36,871 nucleotides of DNA from an uncultured Bacilli bacterium. Lineage in GTDB: Bacteria; Bacillota_I; Bacilli_A; RF39; UBA660. A program made the translations under genes and the position numbers. Shown here in pieces: positions 22,407 to 31,600 of the stretch (its first letter is position 1; each line of letters opens with the position of its first letter). A model generated the notes under the pieces. The model had not been told where the DNA came from, did no database searches, and saw only the letters and a list, made by a program, of their open reading frames with translations. The stretch spans positions 1 to 36,871 of the forward strand of contig CASRZA010000004.1 in NCBI GenBank assembly GCA_949439935.1. Direction: 5' to 3'.

Positions 22407-23226
22407 ATTGTTATCTGCAAGTTTTTCAAGACTTAAAAATCATAAAGCCTTTTGGCTGCTCACTATATTCGACATCGCACTCGCGGCCTTCGTCCTCCTC
22501 GGTCAATACAGACAATCTATAGTTTACGATTACAAAGTCTATGTCGAGAATATCGTCATGGGATATTCTATGTTTATAGGAATAATACTTTCAGTCTTCT
22601 CTAGTTTATTTTTAGGTGCCGAACAATCGGACGGGGGTATCAGAAATAAAATAAGCATAGGGCATAAGAGAAACAACATTTATTTATCGAACGTAATTAC
22701 AAATTCTCTCGTAGGAATATATTTTTGTGCACTCTTTATGACGATCGTTGCAAGCGTAGGCATACCTCTCTTTGGACCTATATCGATTCCATTGATAAAA
22801 CTTTTCGCGATGCTCGGGTGTTTAATCCTACTCGTAATCACATTCTCAGCAATTTTCACCTTCTTCGCGATGCTCATAACCAATAAAGTCGTAAATGCTA
22901 TCACGTCGATTCTGTTCTCCTTCGTACTTTTTGCCTTGGCAACGAGTTGGATAAACATTTTAAACGCTCCTCCGATGATTCGAATGGCTACTATGTCAGG
23001 TCAAAGCGATTACGATGTCATAGAGATGCCCAATCCAAAATATCCGAGTGAAAAACAAAGAAAACTTTACGAGACTCTCATGGACATCAGCCCCGCAGGA
23101 GAAGCAATCCAACTTGCCAATTTGTCACCACGAGACCTAAAAGTCTTGCCACTTTACTCGACAGGTATTACAATAGTCCTATCTGGGTTAGGCCTCTTTA
23201 TCTTCAAAAGAAAAGAGTTCAAATAG
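22399..23226 (+). CDS. ABC-2/BcrB-like permease
   Basis: A 275-aa membrane protein with six helices (near 17-34, 52-72, 97-120, 128-155, 160-182, 248-268) and an external loop before the last (MPNPKYPSEKQRKLYETLMDISPAGE). Motif SDGGIRNKISIGHKR matches DGTLKNKVIIGCSR in the 19962 paralogue, a conserved coupling region of this permease type. Its start lies within the ATPase gene behind GAGGAGG, showing coupled translation. It forms the membrane part of the transporter with 21492. Confidence 0.9.
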   Translation: MNRLLSASFSRLKNHKAFWLLTIFDIALAAFVLLGQYRQSIVYDYKVYVENIVMGYSMFIGIILSVFSSLFLGAEQSDGGIRNKISIGHKRNNIYLSNVITNSLVGIYFCALFMTIVASVGIPLFGPISIPLIKLFAMLGCLILLVITFSAIFTFFAMLITNKVVNAITSILFSFVLFALATSWINILNAPPMIRMATMSGQSDYDVIEMPNPKYPSEKQRKLYETLMDISPAGEAIQLANLSPRDLKVLPLYSTGITIVLSGLGLFIFKRKEFK

Positions 23227-23241
23227 AATAGGGTGATGACT

Positions 23242-24123
23242 ATGAGTATCTGGTTTTATCTGTCTTTACTTTCGACACTAACAGCATTTCTTCTCTTAAT
23301 AAAAATAATATCTATGAAAAAAGAGATAAAAAATATTGAAAAGTCAATTGACAGAATACTAAACTGTGATACGAATAGCTTGATCACTGTCATCTCGAAC
23401 GATACTGATTTAAAGAAACTTGCCACTTACTTAAACCTAAGTCTAAAACGGCTACGTAAACTCGAGATCGAATATAGTCGAGGAAACCTGGAACTCAAAA
23501 ATTCTATCACGAATATATCTCACGATCTTAGGACGCCTCTTACAGCCATAAGGGGCTATCTCGATCTATTTGACCCCAAAAATTTGACAAAAAAACAAAA
23601 AGACTATTTAACTTTCATCAGAAAGAAGACAGACGACTTGACTAAACTTACAGAACAACTGTTTGCTTATTCTAAAACCTTAGAATCGTCCGTTTTTGTA
23701 AAGAAAGAAAAAATATGCTTAAACGACATTCTAGAGGACGTCGTCGCGAGTTCCTACAGTCTTTTTAAAGAAAATGATCTCGAACCTTCAGTCGCGATGC
23801 CGAACAAAAAAATATATAAAAATTTAGATGAAAACGCCTTAAAAAGGGTACTAGAAAACGTCATCTACAATGCGATCAAATATAGTGAAAACGAAGTTGC
23901 CATAACTCTAAATGATGAAGGCCTTATAACCGTGTCGAACACGACGACGAAGTTAACACATACGTCCGTAGAAAAGATTTTCGATAGATATTTCACCGTC
24001 GAGAATGCTAAAAAGTCGGCAGGAATAGGGCTCTCCATTGCCAAACAGCTAGTCGAATTAAACGGTGGCCAAATAAGCGCCAAATTAAAAGACAACCACT
24101 TGGTCGTCACGCTCGAATTTTAA
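23242..24123 (+). CDS. Sensor histidine kinase (BceS-like, single N-terminal helix)
   Basis: A kinase of about 293 aa with one N-terminal membrane helix (SIWFYLSLLSTLTAFLLLIKII) and essentially no external domain. It carries the phospho-acceptor H-box NISHDLRTPLTAIRGYLDLF (His94), N-box NVIYNAIKYS and G-boxes SAGIGLSIAKQLVELNGGQ. Such kinases usually sense through their partner transporter instead of binding ligand themselves. The ORF track starts at a GTG (23233), but AGGGTG (23230-23235) is properly placed for the ATG at 23242. It follows the permease by 15 nt and pairs with the response regulator at 20757. Confidence 0.92.
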   Translation: MSIWFYLSLLSTLTAFLLLIKIISMKKEIKNIEKSIDRILNCDTNSLITVISNDTDLKKLATYLNLSLKRLRKLEIEYSRGNLELKNSITNISHDLRTPLTAIRGYLDLFDPKNLTKKQKDYLTFIRKKTDDLTKLTEQLFAYSKTLESSVFVKKEKICLNDILEDVVASSYSLFKENDLEPSVAMPNKKIYKNLDENALKRVLENVIYNAIKYSENEVAITLNDEGLITVSNTTTKLTHTSVEKIFDRYFTVENAKKSAGIGLSIAKQLVELNGGQISAKLKDNHLVVTLEF

Positions 24124-24147
24124 AAAATCCATTCTTTTATAACACAC

Positions 24148-24173
24148 AAAATGCGCTTAAATGTGCGTTTTTT
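24148..24173. terminator. Shared terminator between convergent genes
   Basis: AAAATGCGC-TTAAAT-GTGCGTTTTTT forms a stem with two G-T wobbles and a T run. It lies after the kinase gene and overlaps the 3' end of the convergent MerR gene. Confidence 0.65.
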
Positions 24174-24597
24174 CATACACATTTTTAATCTCTCTAGGGA
24201 GCTCATCAGGTATCATCGCTTTAACCTCTTTTTCACCTAACTTCTCTGCAGTTTCATAGTACCAACACTTGAACTTTATCATATCTAATGCATTCTCGAG
24301 CTCTAAGATTTTGCTTTCGATATCTTTTTTTTGTCTTAAAAACATCTCCTTTCTATCCGTGACAGTCTCTTGACCTAAAGAAACCAACTCCATAAATTTT
24401 TTGATATCCTTAATCTGCAGACCGGACTTCTTAAGACATTCGATCACTCTTAAAGCCTCCACGTGTCTCTCATCAAAAAGTCTATTCCCACTCGCATCTC
24501 TATCCAGATCCAAAAATAATCCTTCCTTGTCATAGTATCTCAAGGTCGGTATAGATAAAGCGAACATTTTAGACATCTCTCCAATCGTATACGTCAT
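24157..24597 (-). CDS. MerR-family transcriptional regulator (AdhR-like)
   Basis: A 146-aa regulator. The N-terminal winged helix has YTIGEMSKMFALSIPTLRYYDKEGLF and RLFDERHVEALRVIECLKKSGLQIKDIKKFMEL. A coiled-coil dimerisation helix follows (about 80-120), then a short C-terminus with one Cys (MIKFKCWYYE). AdhR-type members respond to aldehydes or electrophiles, sometimes through a Cys, and activate reductase genes. Divergent from an aldo/keto reductase operon with a perfect MerR-style promoter between them. The ribosome site is AGGGAG on the - strand just before the ATG. Confidence 0.92.
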   Translation of the reverse strand: MTYTIGEMSKMFALSIPTLRYYDKEGLFLDLDRDASGNRLFDERHVEALRVIECLKKSGLQIKDIKKFMELVSLGQETVTDRKEMFLRQKKDIESKILELENALDMIKFKCWYYETAEKLGEKEVKAMIPDELPREIKNVYEKTHI

Positions 24598-24621
24598 TTT
24601 AACATCTCCCTAAAATTTCTC

Positions 24622-24652
24622 TTGACCTAAAGTTAGATTTAGGTATTACAAT
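24622..24652 (+). promoter_or_regulatory. MerR-type operator/promoter of the aldo/keto reductase operon
   Basis: TTGACC (24622-24627) and TACAAT (24647-24652) are separated by 19 bp, the over-long spacer that MerR activators untwist. Between them lies the inverted repeat ACCTAAA-GTTAGA-TTTAGGT (24625-24644), centred in the spacer as in AdhR targets. Confidence 0.88.
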
Positions 24653-24704
24653 TATCTTAACACAAGGAAATTTTCCATTGTCAATGAAAGGGTGATAACA
24701 AAAC

Positions 24705-25635
24705 TTGAAGTATTTAAAAATTTGTCTTATATGTACATCGTTTGTAACTTGCATCTTTGTAACTACTATTTTTATCGATAAGAAAGGAGATGACCCGATG
24801 AACTATAAAATTGACAATTCTAGTTTTAACTTTGAAACAAAGTCGGTAACACTTAATTCAGGTTATACGATGCCTTTAAATGGTCTTGGAACCTACAGTC
24901 TTACAAAAGAAACTTGTATATCTTCTGTAAAGACGGCTTTAGAGTATGGAGTAAGGCTCATAGATACAGCCCACATATATGGTAATGAAAAAAGAAATAG
25001 GTAAAGCGATTAAAGAGTCGAATGTCAACCGCGAAGAAATCTTCATCGAAACCAAATTATATCCTAATCAATACGACGATCCAGAAAAGGCAATCGAAGA
25101 AGCACTTCAAAAACTAGACGTTGAGTATATCGACTTAATGCTTTTACATCATACGGGTAAAAATGATATCAAAGCTTATAAAGCTATGGAACATTACGTC
25201 GAAAAGGGCAAAATTCGTTCCATAGGTTTATCAAATTGGTATATCGAAGAACTAGAGGAATTTCTTCCTCAAATAAATATTACGCCGGCTCTTATCCAAA
25301 ACGAAATTCACCCATATTACCAAGAAAACGACGTAATTTCCTACATTCAAAGTAAAGGTATCGTAGTCCAAGGCTGGTACCCACTCGGAGGAAGAGGTCA
25401 TACGAAGGAACTTTTAGAAAACGAAGTTCTAAAAGAGATAGCCAAAAATCATAAAGTAACTGTCGCTGGGACGATTTTGAGGTGGAATTTACAAAAGGGA
25501 GTAGTCGTAATTCCTGGCTCTAGTAATCCCGAACATATCAAAGAGAATACTGAAATTTATCATTTCACACTTACAGAAGATGAGATGGCTAAAATCGACA
25601 GTTTGGACCGCAACGAAAAACACGATTGGTATTAG
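24705..25635 (+). pseudogene. Aldo/keto reductase split by a +1 in an A6 run
   Basis: NADPH-dependent aldo/keto reductase fold. The first ORF (to 25004) contains MPLNGLGTYSL and RLIDTAHIYGNE with catalytic Asp and Tyr. The second continues KEIGKAIKES..., FIETKLYP (catalytic Lys), LMLLHHTG (catalytic His), GLSNW and VVIPGSSNPEHIKEN, ending at 25635. Five instead of six A's at about 24989-24994 would restore one reading frame, so the break is a single-base insertion, an assembly error or a slippage site. Two starts are possible: TTG 24705 adds a membrane helix, while ATG 24798 behind AGAAAGGAG gives a normal cytosolic enzyme. It heads the MerR-controlled operon. Confidence 0.85.
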
Positions 25636-25644
25636 GAGGAATAA

Positions 25645-26253
25645 ATGGATAAAAAAATGATCATAACTACAGGTATATTATTCATCATAATTATACTAGG
25701 AATATTTACCTATACTTTAATGAGCAAAAACTCATTTGCTGACAAACCAGAAGAAACTGAAAAGGACGGTGAAAATGACAAGATAAAAAGAAAAATCGGA
25801 GTTATCTATTTTTCTGCAACTGGTACTACTAAAGAAATCGCAGATTACATTAGTCAAACGACAGGAGGCGACCTAATTGAAATAGTACCAGAAGAAAATT
25901 ACACATCGGCAGATTTAAACTATACCGACGACGATTCTCGTGCGAATAAGGAACAAAAAAGTGTAAACGCTAGACCAAAGATTAAAAATAAACTTCAAAT
26001 CGAGGAGTATGACACTATTTATTTAGGTTATCCTATATGGTGGGGAATGGCACCTAAGATAATATATACACTTTTAGATACATACGATTTTAAAGATAAA
26101 GAAATCATTCCTTTCTGCACTTCGGGAGGATCCAGTATAGATGTGAGTGTAGAAGACCTCAAAGAACTTGCCAAGAATGCCGTGTGGCATGATGGTAAAA
26201 GATTCTCGAAAACTTCTAAAGACGAAATCGAGAACTGGGCTATTTGGAAATAG
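25645..26253 (+). CDS. Membrane-anchored flavodoxin
   Basis: A 202-aa protein with an N-terminal membrane helix (residues 5-26) and a flavodoxin domain. The phosphate loop FSATGTTKEIA (residues 56-66) and the later FMN loops YLGYPIWWG and PFCTSGGSSID match the flavodoxin-like reductase family often encoded next to aldo/keto reductases. FMN-binding electron carrier or NAD(P)H-quinone-type reductase. The anchor suggests the domain lies outside or against the membrane. AGGAGG precedes the start, 9 nt after the reductase gene, so it shares the MerR-regulated transcript. Confidence 0.88.
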   Translation: MDKKMIITTGILFIIIILGIFTYTLMSKNSFADKPEETEKDGENDKIKRKIGVIYFSATGTTKEIADYISQTTGGDLIEIVPEENYTSADLNYTDDDSRANKEQKSVNARPKIKNKLQIEEYDTIYLGYPIWWGMAPKIIYTLLDTYDFKDKEIIPFCTSGGSSIDVSVEDLKELAKNAVWHDGKRFSKTSKDEIENWAIWK

Positions 26254-26323
26254 TCGAAATTTTAGTAATAAAAGATTGTAAAAAATCAAAGTTTATAAGA
26301 AAATATAATTGGAGGAATATTAA

Positions 26324-27199
26324 ATGGAAAAAGCAAAAGTATATTTTACAAAAGAAATAACACCAGAAAGTTTGGTTAAACTATATGAAAAATTGGGAAT
26401 AAGTCTCGAAGGAAAGGTAGCGGTCAAACTACACTCAGGCGAACGAGGCAATAGAAACTACCTCAAACCCGAATTTGTAAAACCCTTAATAGAACACGTG
26501 AAAGGAACTGTAGTCGAATGTAATACTGCCTATCCAGGATTCTCAAGAGATACTACAGAAAAACATATGAAATTGATGGAAGATCACGGTTGGTCCAACT
26601 ACTTCGACGTCGACATCATGGACTCTCTAGGTCCAGACATCGAACTCGAGATTCCAAACGGAACGGTCATTAAGAAAAACTACGTCGGAAAAAACATGGT
26701 CAACTACGACTCAATGCTCGTTTTATCTCACTTTAAAGGTCATGCGATGGGCGGCTTTGGAGGTGCATTAAAGCAACTTTCAATAGGATGTGCTTCTTCA
26801 TACGGAAAAAAATACATACACTGCGCAGGCGACCCTGATGGGGACATGATGGAAACAGACCAAGAGTTCTTCGTAAAATCGATGGGTGATGCTTCTTCGA
26901 GTGTTCACGAGTTCTTCAAAGGCAAAATTGTCTATATAAACGCGATGGTCAATCTCTCCGTCGATTGTGACTGCGACGGGAACGCCTCTTTACCTTGCAT
27001 GAAAGATATAGGAATCCTTGCAAGCCTTGACCCAGTCGCAATCGATCAGGCATGTGTCGATATGATCTATAAAAGCGATGATGTTGGCAAAGAAAAAATA
27101 ATCGCAAGAATGGAAGAGAAGAAAGCATTTCACATTTTAGAAACGGCTGAAAAATTGAGTGTTGGTACGAAGGAATACGAACTCATTGATATCGATTAA
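26324..27199 (+). CDS. DUF362-domain protein
   Basis: A 291-aa cytoplasmic protein of the DUF362 family: VAVKLHSGERGNRNYLKPEFVKPLIEH at the start, then LSHFKGHAMGGFGGALKQLSIG and DPVAIDQACVDMI. Cysteines cluster in DCDCDGNASLPC, a possible metal or iron-sulfur site. Many relatives have an added ferredoxin 2x[4Fe-4S] domain, which is absent here. The family is poorly characterised. Presence after a reductase and a flavodoxin, 70 nt downstream and with its own GGAGG, suggests a redox or detoxification role in the same regulon. Confidence 0.88.
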   Translation: MEKAKVYFTKEITPESLVKLYEKLGISLEGKVAVKLHSGERGNRNYLKPEFVKPLIEHVKGTVVECNTAYPGFSRDTTEKHMKLMEDHGWSNYFDVDIMDSLGPDIELEIPNGTVIKKNYVGKNMVNYDSMLVLSHFKGHAMGGFGGALKQLSIGCASSYGKKYIHCAGDPDGDMMETDQEFFVKSMGDASSSVHEFFKGKIVYINAMVNLSVDCDCDGNASLPCMKDIGILASLDPVAIDQACVDMIYKSDDVGKEKIIARMEEKKAFHILETAEKLSVGTKEYELIDID

Positions 27200-27228
27200 G
27201 TAAATTAACTAGTGATTTACTTTTTTTT
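27198..27228 (+). terminator. Terminator after the DUF362 gene
   Basis: AAGTAAAT (27198-27205) pairs with ATTTACTT (27215-27222), then a run of eight T's. It begins within the stop codon of the gene. Confidence 0.8.
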
Positions 27229-27274
27229 CTAATAAAGTAGTATAATAGACTTGAAAGAAAAGAGGAACTATAAT

Positions 27275-27706
27275 ATGCTAACTATTAATGGACGTCCATT
27301 TGCTACTACTTTACAAGAACTATTCGTAGGAGATTTTACGAAAGATGGCAAGAAAGGATACAACGTTTAAATTTTGAAAACGAAGAAAGTCAAAAAAAGG
27401 GATATATCAATCTCGGTGCTGGATTCGAAAAAAATTGTGACGTCGGAATCTTTCTCAATCGAGAATATTAGGTAAACCTTATGACCACCAAGATGAACAA
27501 TTTATATATTTTGAAGTATACGATACGGAAAACTTTTTTGTTACTGAGATTGAAAGTAAGGTCATATACGATTAGAAGATGCAAAAGATAACACAGTAAA
27601 ATTATCATTTGAATTAAACGATGAACTCATTAAAATAAAATACAACGATTATATACACATTAACTTACGACGAGGACGAGAAACCTTTTTAGGTAAACTA
27701 AGATAA
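27275..27706 (+). pseudogene. Heavily frameshifted soluble protein remnant
   Basis: TATAAT (27241-27246) and AAGAGGAA precede an ATG opening MLTINGRPFATTLQELFVGDFTKDGKKGYNV, then a stop. Continuations in other frames read NFENEESQKKGYINLGAGFEKNCDVGIFLNREY, GKPYDHQDEQFIYFEVYDTENFFVTEIESK and LEDAKDNTVKLSFELNDELIKIKYNDYIHINLRRG, ending at TAA 27704-27706. At least three indels have destroyed a gene of about 140 codons. Family not recognised. Nothing else is seen between 27707 and 27812. Confidence 0.6.
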
Positions 27707-27812
27707 AAAATATAAACATCTGAAATTGTAAATATAATGTTAATAAGACAGTTTGCCATTGAATTTGTAATCTCTTTTTTATATACTAAGCGCAAGAAAG
27801 AGGGAAAAGTTT

Positions 27813-28589
27813 GTGGAAAAAAAGAAAATAGTAATCATAATTTCGATAGCATTTGCAATAATTTTGATAGGAGTAGCTTATTTCGTCGGAACAAAACAGA
27901 CTGCAACAAATAAGCCTGAACCGCCAGTAAGTGACACTGATAAAGACACAGATATGGATAATGAAGAGTCTTCAACTAAGCCGTCTAAAAAAGATATAGT
28001 TCAAGGTAAAAAGTTCGTCACGATGAATACAGATAGTTATATATCATTTCCATCCAAAGGTAACTTCACTAAGTACTCTGTGAAAAACGACGGCAGCCAT
28101 AGTACAGACAGTGGGAAATACACAGTAAATAACAAAAGAATAACTTTGGATACATTAAAAAAGGACGCATACTATCGAGAAGATTATATCCTATTAAAAG
28201 ATGGATTATATCATGAGGATATCTATACCATGTATTACGAAAGTACAAAGAACGACGATTTCATCAAAAAGTTAAATGGTGTTTTGCCGGATTACATCAA
28301 AAATTCTGTCGAAAATAGCGAGAACTTAAAAAAGCTTCTCGAAAAGATAGAAGTAGATAACATCGACTATTGCTATAAAGGTATATCTGATGATGTTGAA
28401 TTCTCATGCTCTGTCGATTATAGAGTCTACCTAAAAAATTACGATTCTAAAAACGAAGATGAATACGAAGACCTTTTCGCGGGATCTAGTCCGACCTTTA
28501 AAAAAGACTACGTTCTAAGATCGAGTTTCTTCTCATTCAAACCGAGTGGCGAAGAATACAAGGTTACGGGATCTGGAACTGGGTTATAA
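27813..28589 (+). CDS. Membrane-anchored extracytoplasmic protein
   Basis: A 258-aa protein starting at GTG behind AGAGGG. One N-terminal membrane helix (6-24) is followed by a Pro/Asp/Ser-rich linker (35-62) and a soluble domain. This has a beta-rich half (FVTMNTDSYISFPSKGNFTKYSV...GKYTVNNKRITLDT, like a lipocalin/META-type strand pattern) and a second half with two Cys (DYCYKG...FSCSVDY) that could form a disulfide outside. Transcribed alone and followed by a terminator. No family is recognised with confidence. Confidence 0.75.
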   Translation: MEKKKIVIIISIAFAIILIGVAYFVGTKQTATNKPEPPVSDTDKDTDMDNEESSTKPSKKDIVQGKKFVTMNTDSYISFPSKGNFTKYSVKNDGSHSTDSGKYTVNNKRITLDTLKKDAYYREDYILLKDGLYHEDIYTMYYESTKNDDFIKKLNGVLPDYIKNSVENSENLKKLLEKIEVDNIDYCYKGISDDVEFSCSVDYRVYLKNYDSKNEDEYEDLFAGSSPTFKKDYVLRSSFFSFKPSGEEYKVTGSGTGL

Positions 28590-28600
28590 CATTATAAGCG

Positions 28601-28625
28601 AGCAAGAAAAATCCTTGCTTTTTTC
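28601..28625 (+). terminator. Terminator before the type VII secretion genes
   Basis: AGCAAG (28601-28606) pairs with CTTGCT (28614-28619), followed by TTTTTC and more T's. Confidence 0.75.
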
Positions 28626-28645
28626 TTTTATTTATTTTTAAACTG

Positions 28646-28654
28646 TGTTATAAT
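28646..28654 (+). promoter_or_regulatory. Extended -10 promoter for essC
   Basis: TGTTATAAT with TATAAT at 28649-28654, 31 nt before the preferred ATG at 28685. Confidence 0.6.
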
Positions 28655-28684
28655 TTTTATTAGAATAAACGGGAGTGTATGGCG

Positions 28685-31600
28685 ATGAAAATATATCTAT
28701 ACTTAAAAAATAAAATCTTGTCTTTCACGATACCTCAAAAAGTATCAGGTAACTTCAATTTCGATGAAGATCCTATGGAAGAATCTAAACTCATCAACAT
28801 CGAAGCTCTCGACTCAGAATGGCATATCTATTCGACCTCCGAAGTAAGCGTCATGTCAAACGGCATGGTGCAAGGTCGGATACGTCTCGAAAAAAACAAT
28901 TACTATGTCATCAAAAGAGCAGGGATAGAATATTTGATATTCGTGACAGATACTTTTGACCCCAGTTTTTTGCCATATAGCTTCACTAAAGAAATAAATC
29001 TAGTCATAGGAAACGACTCCTCTTGCAACGTCAAATTCAATTGTCCTTATGTAAAAGGTATCGCCGGTAAAATAAGGATGGAAGGAAACTATATAATGCT
29101 AGATACGGGAACTTGTCCTATCTATCTAAACAACGCAGTAGTAGAACCTAACACGACTAGTCACATCGTCAAAAGTGGCGATCAATTAAACGTCTATGGT
29201 CTTAAGATAATGATATTAAACGGATTTCTTCTTCTAAATAATCCTAGCAACTGGATGAGTTGCAATTTCAGTTCGGCCCATCTCTCGTCTTATCAATTAT
29301 CCTATGGAAATGAGCCACAAGATTTAGAAATAAAAGATAAAGAATTATATTCAAAAGAACAGTACTTTTCTAAAGCACCTAGGATTAGACGAATAATAAA
29401 GACTAAAGAGATCGATTTGAGTCCACCGCCGCGCCAAGAAGGCGAGCAAGAGATGCCTCTTTTATTGACGGTTGGTCCTATGCTTACGATGGGATTAGTC
29501 TCTGGAATGATGCTTCTGAACACACTCTCGAGAGTGTCGGCAGGCACGGCTACCTTTCAGCAAGCCCTGCCTTCGATCGTTTCTTCGATCGCGATGCTCG
29601 CTTCGACGATCCTCTGGCCGACGCTAACTAGAATGTTCAACAAGGTGATAAAGGCACGGCGAAAAAGAGAGCTTATAAATAAATATACAAAATACTTAAA
29701 TAAGAAAAGAGAAGAACTCGAGACAGAACAGAAACTTCAAAAAGAGATTCTCTTTGAAAATTTGATCCCGATTTCCGAATGCCTGAACATCATTCAGACG
29801 GCTCGCGCGAGATTTTGGGATAGGCGAGTCGACCAAAACGACTTCTTACAAGTTCGCGTAGGTGTAGGAAACGAGCTTTTAGACGTCAAAATAAACTATC
29901 CAAAAGAAGGTTTTACGATCGACGAAGACGATTTAAAAAGAGAAGCAGACCTTTTAGTGAAAGAATTTAAATACATTCCCGACGTACCGATCAGTTATTC
30001 GCTATTTCAAAATAAAATCACCGCGATCATGGGTGAAAACGAGAAATGCCATAACATGCTCAACAACATAATTTTACAACTTTTAACTTTTTACAGTTAC
30101 GAAGATATAAAGTTAGTTGTCATAACGACACCGTCGAACGAAGGCAAACTGGCATACACTCGCTACTTGAAGCATTGTTTTTCGAACGACCTACAGATGA
30201 GATTTTTCTCTTCGTCGGTAGAAGGTGCAAAAAACTTATGTGACTATCTCAACATGGAACTTCAAAACAGGATACAATTATCCGAGGGTGAAACTAGGCT
30301 ATTTAAACCTTACTATGTCATCATCACTGACAATTACTCACAGATAAGAAGACACCAATTCGCCAAGACTTTAACCGAGATGGACGCAAACGTAGGGTTC
30401 AGCCTATTGATACTCGAAAAACAGCTGAGTAAGCTACCTAGCAAATGTGCAAATTTCATCAACCTAGACACCAACTCTTCGACTATACTTAAAAACTCGT
30501 TCGAATCGCAAGAGATGGTGCCATTTAAAGATGAAGTAAACGGTAACATAGACATGCTTGCAGTCACGAGATTGCTCTCTAACATTCCGATCGAATTCGA
30601 AGAAGGAAACAAACAACTGCCAGATACGGTCACATTCCTCGAGATGGAACGCGTAGGAAAAGTAGAACAACTTAACATTTTAAATAGATGGGATACGAAC
30701 GATTCGACGACCAGTCTTAGAGCCGAAATCGGTTTAGACGAAGAGGGCAGTATGATGTACTTAGACCTCCATGAAAAATACCATGGACCTCACGGACTGA
30801 TCGCCGGTATGACGGGGTCAGGAAAATCCGAATTCATCATCACGTACATTTTATCGATGGCTGTCAACTATAGCCCAGACGACGTCGCGTTCATCTTGAT
30901 CGACTACAAAGGTGGAGGCCTCGCCGGTGCGTTCGAAAACAAAGCGACAGGAATCTCTTTACCACACTTGGCAGGAACGATCACAAACTTGGATAAAGCA
31001 GAGATGGATCGTACTCTCGTCAGTATAGACAGTGAAATAAAACGTCGTCAAAAAATGTTCAACGAAGCTCGCGATCGCCTAGGCGAAAGCACGATCGATA
31101 TCTACAAATATCAAAGATATTTCAAAGAAGGAAGGCTTGCCGAACCGGTCCCACACCTTTTTATCATCTGTGACGAGTTCGCAGAGTTAAAAAGCCAACA
31201 GCCAGACTTTATGGACAACCTGATAAGCGTCGCTCGTATAGGACGTAGCTTAGGAGTCCACCTGATACTGGCAACCCAAAAACCGAGTGGAGTAGTAAAC
31301 GACCAAATATGGTCGAACACAAAATTCAGAGTCTGTCTTAAAGTTCAAGATGCTCAAGACAGTAAAGAGATGTTAAAACGTCCAGAAGCCGCGAGCATTA
31401 AGCAGACGGGACGTTTCTACCTACAAGTAGGATATGACGAATACTTCGCCCTAGGACAATCTGCCTGGTGTGGAGCAAAGTATTATCCGAGTGAGAAGAT
31501 AGTCAAACAGGTCGACAAAAGTGTCAACTTTATAGACGACAATGGAAACACGATCAAAAGTATCCAATCGGGTACCAACATCAAAATCGAAGCTCAAGGA

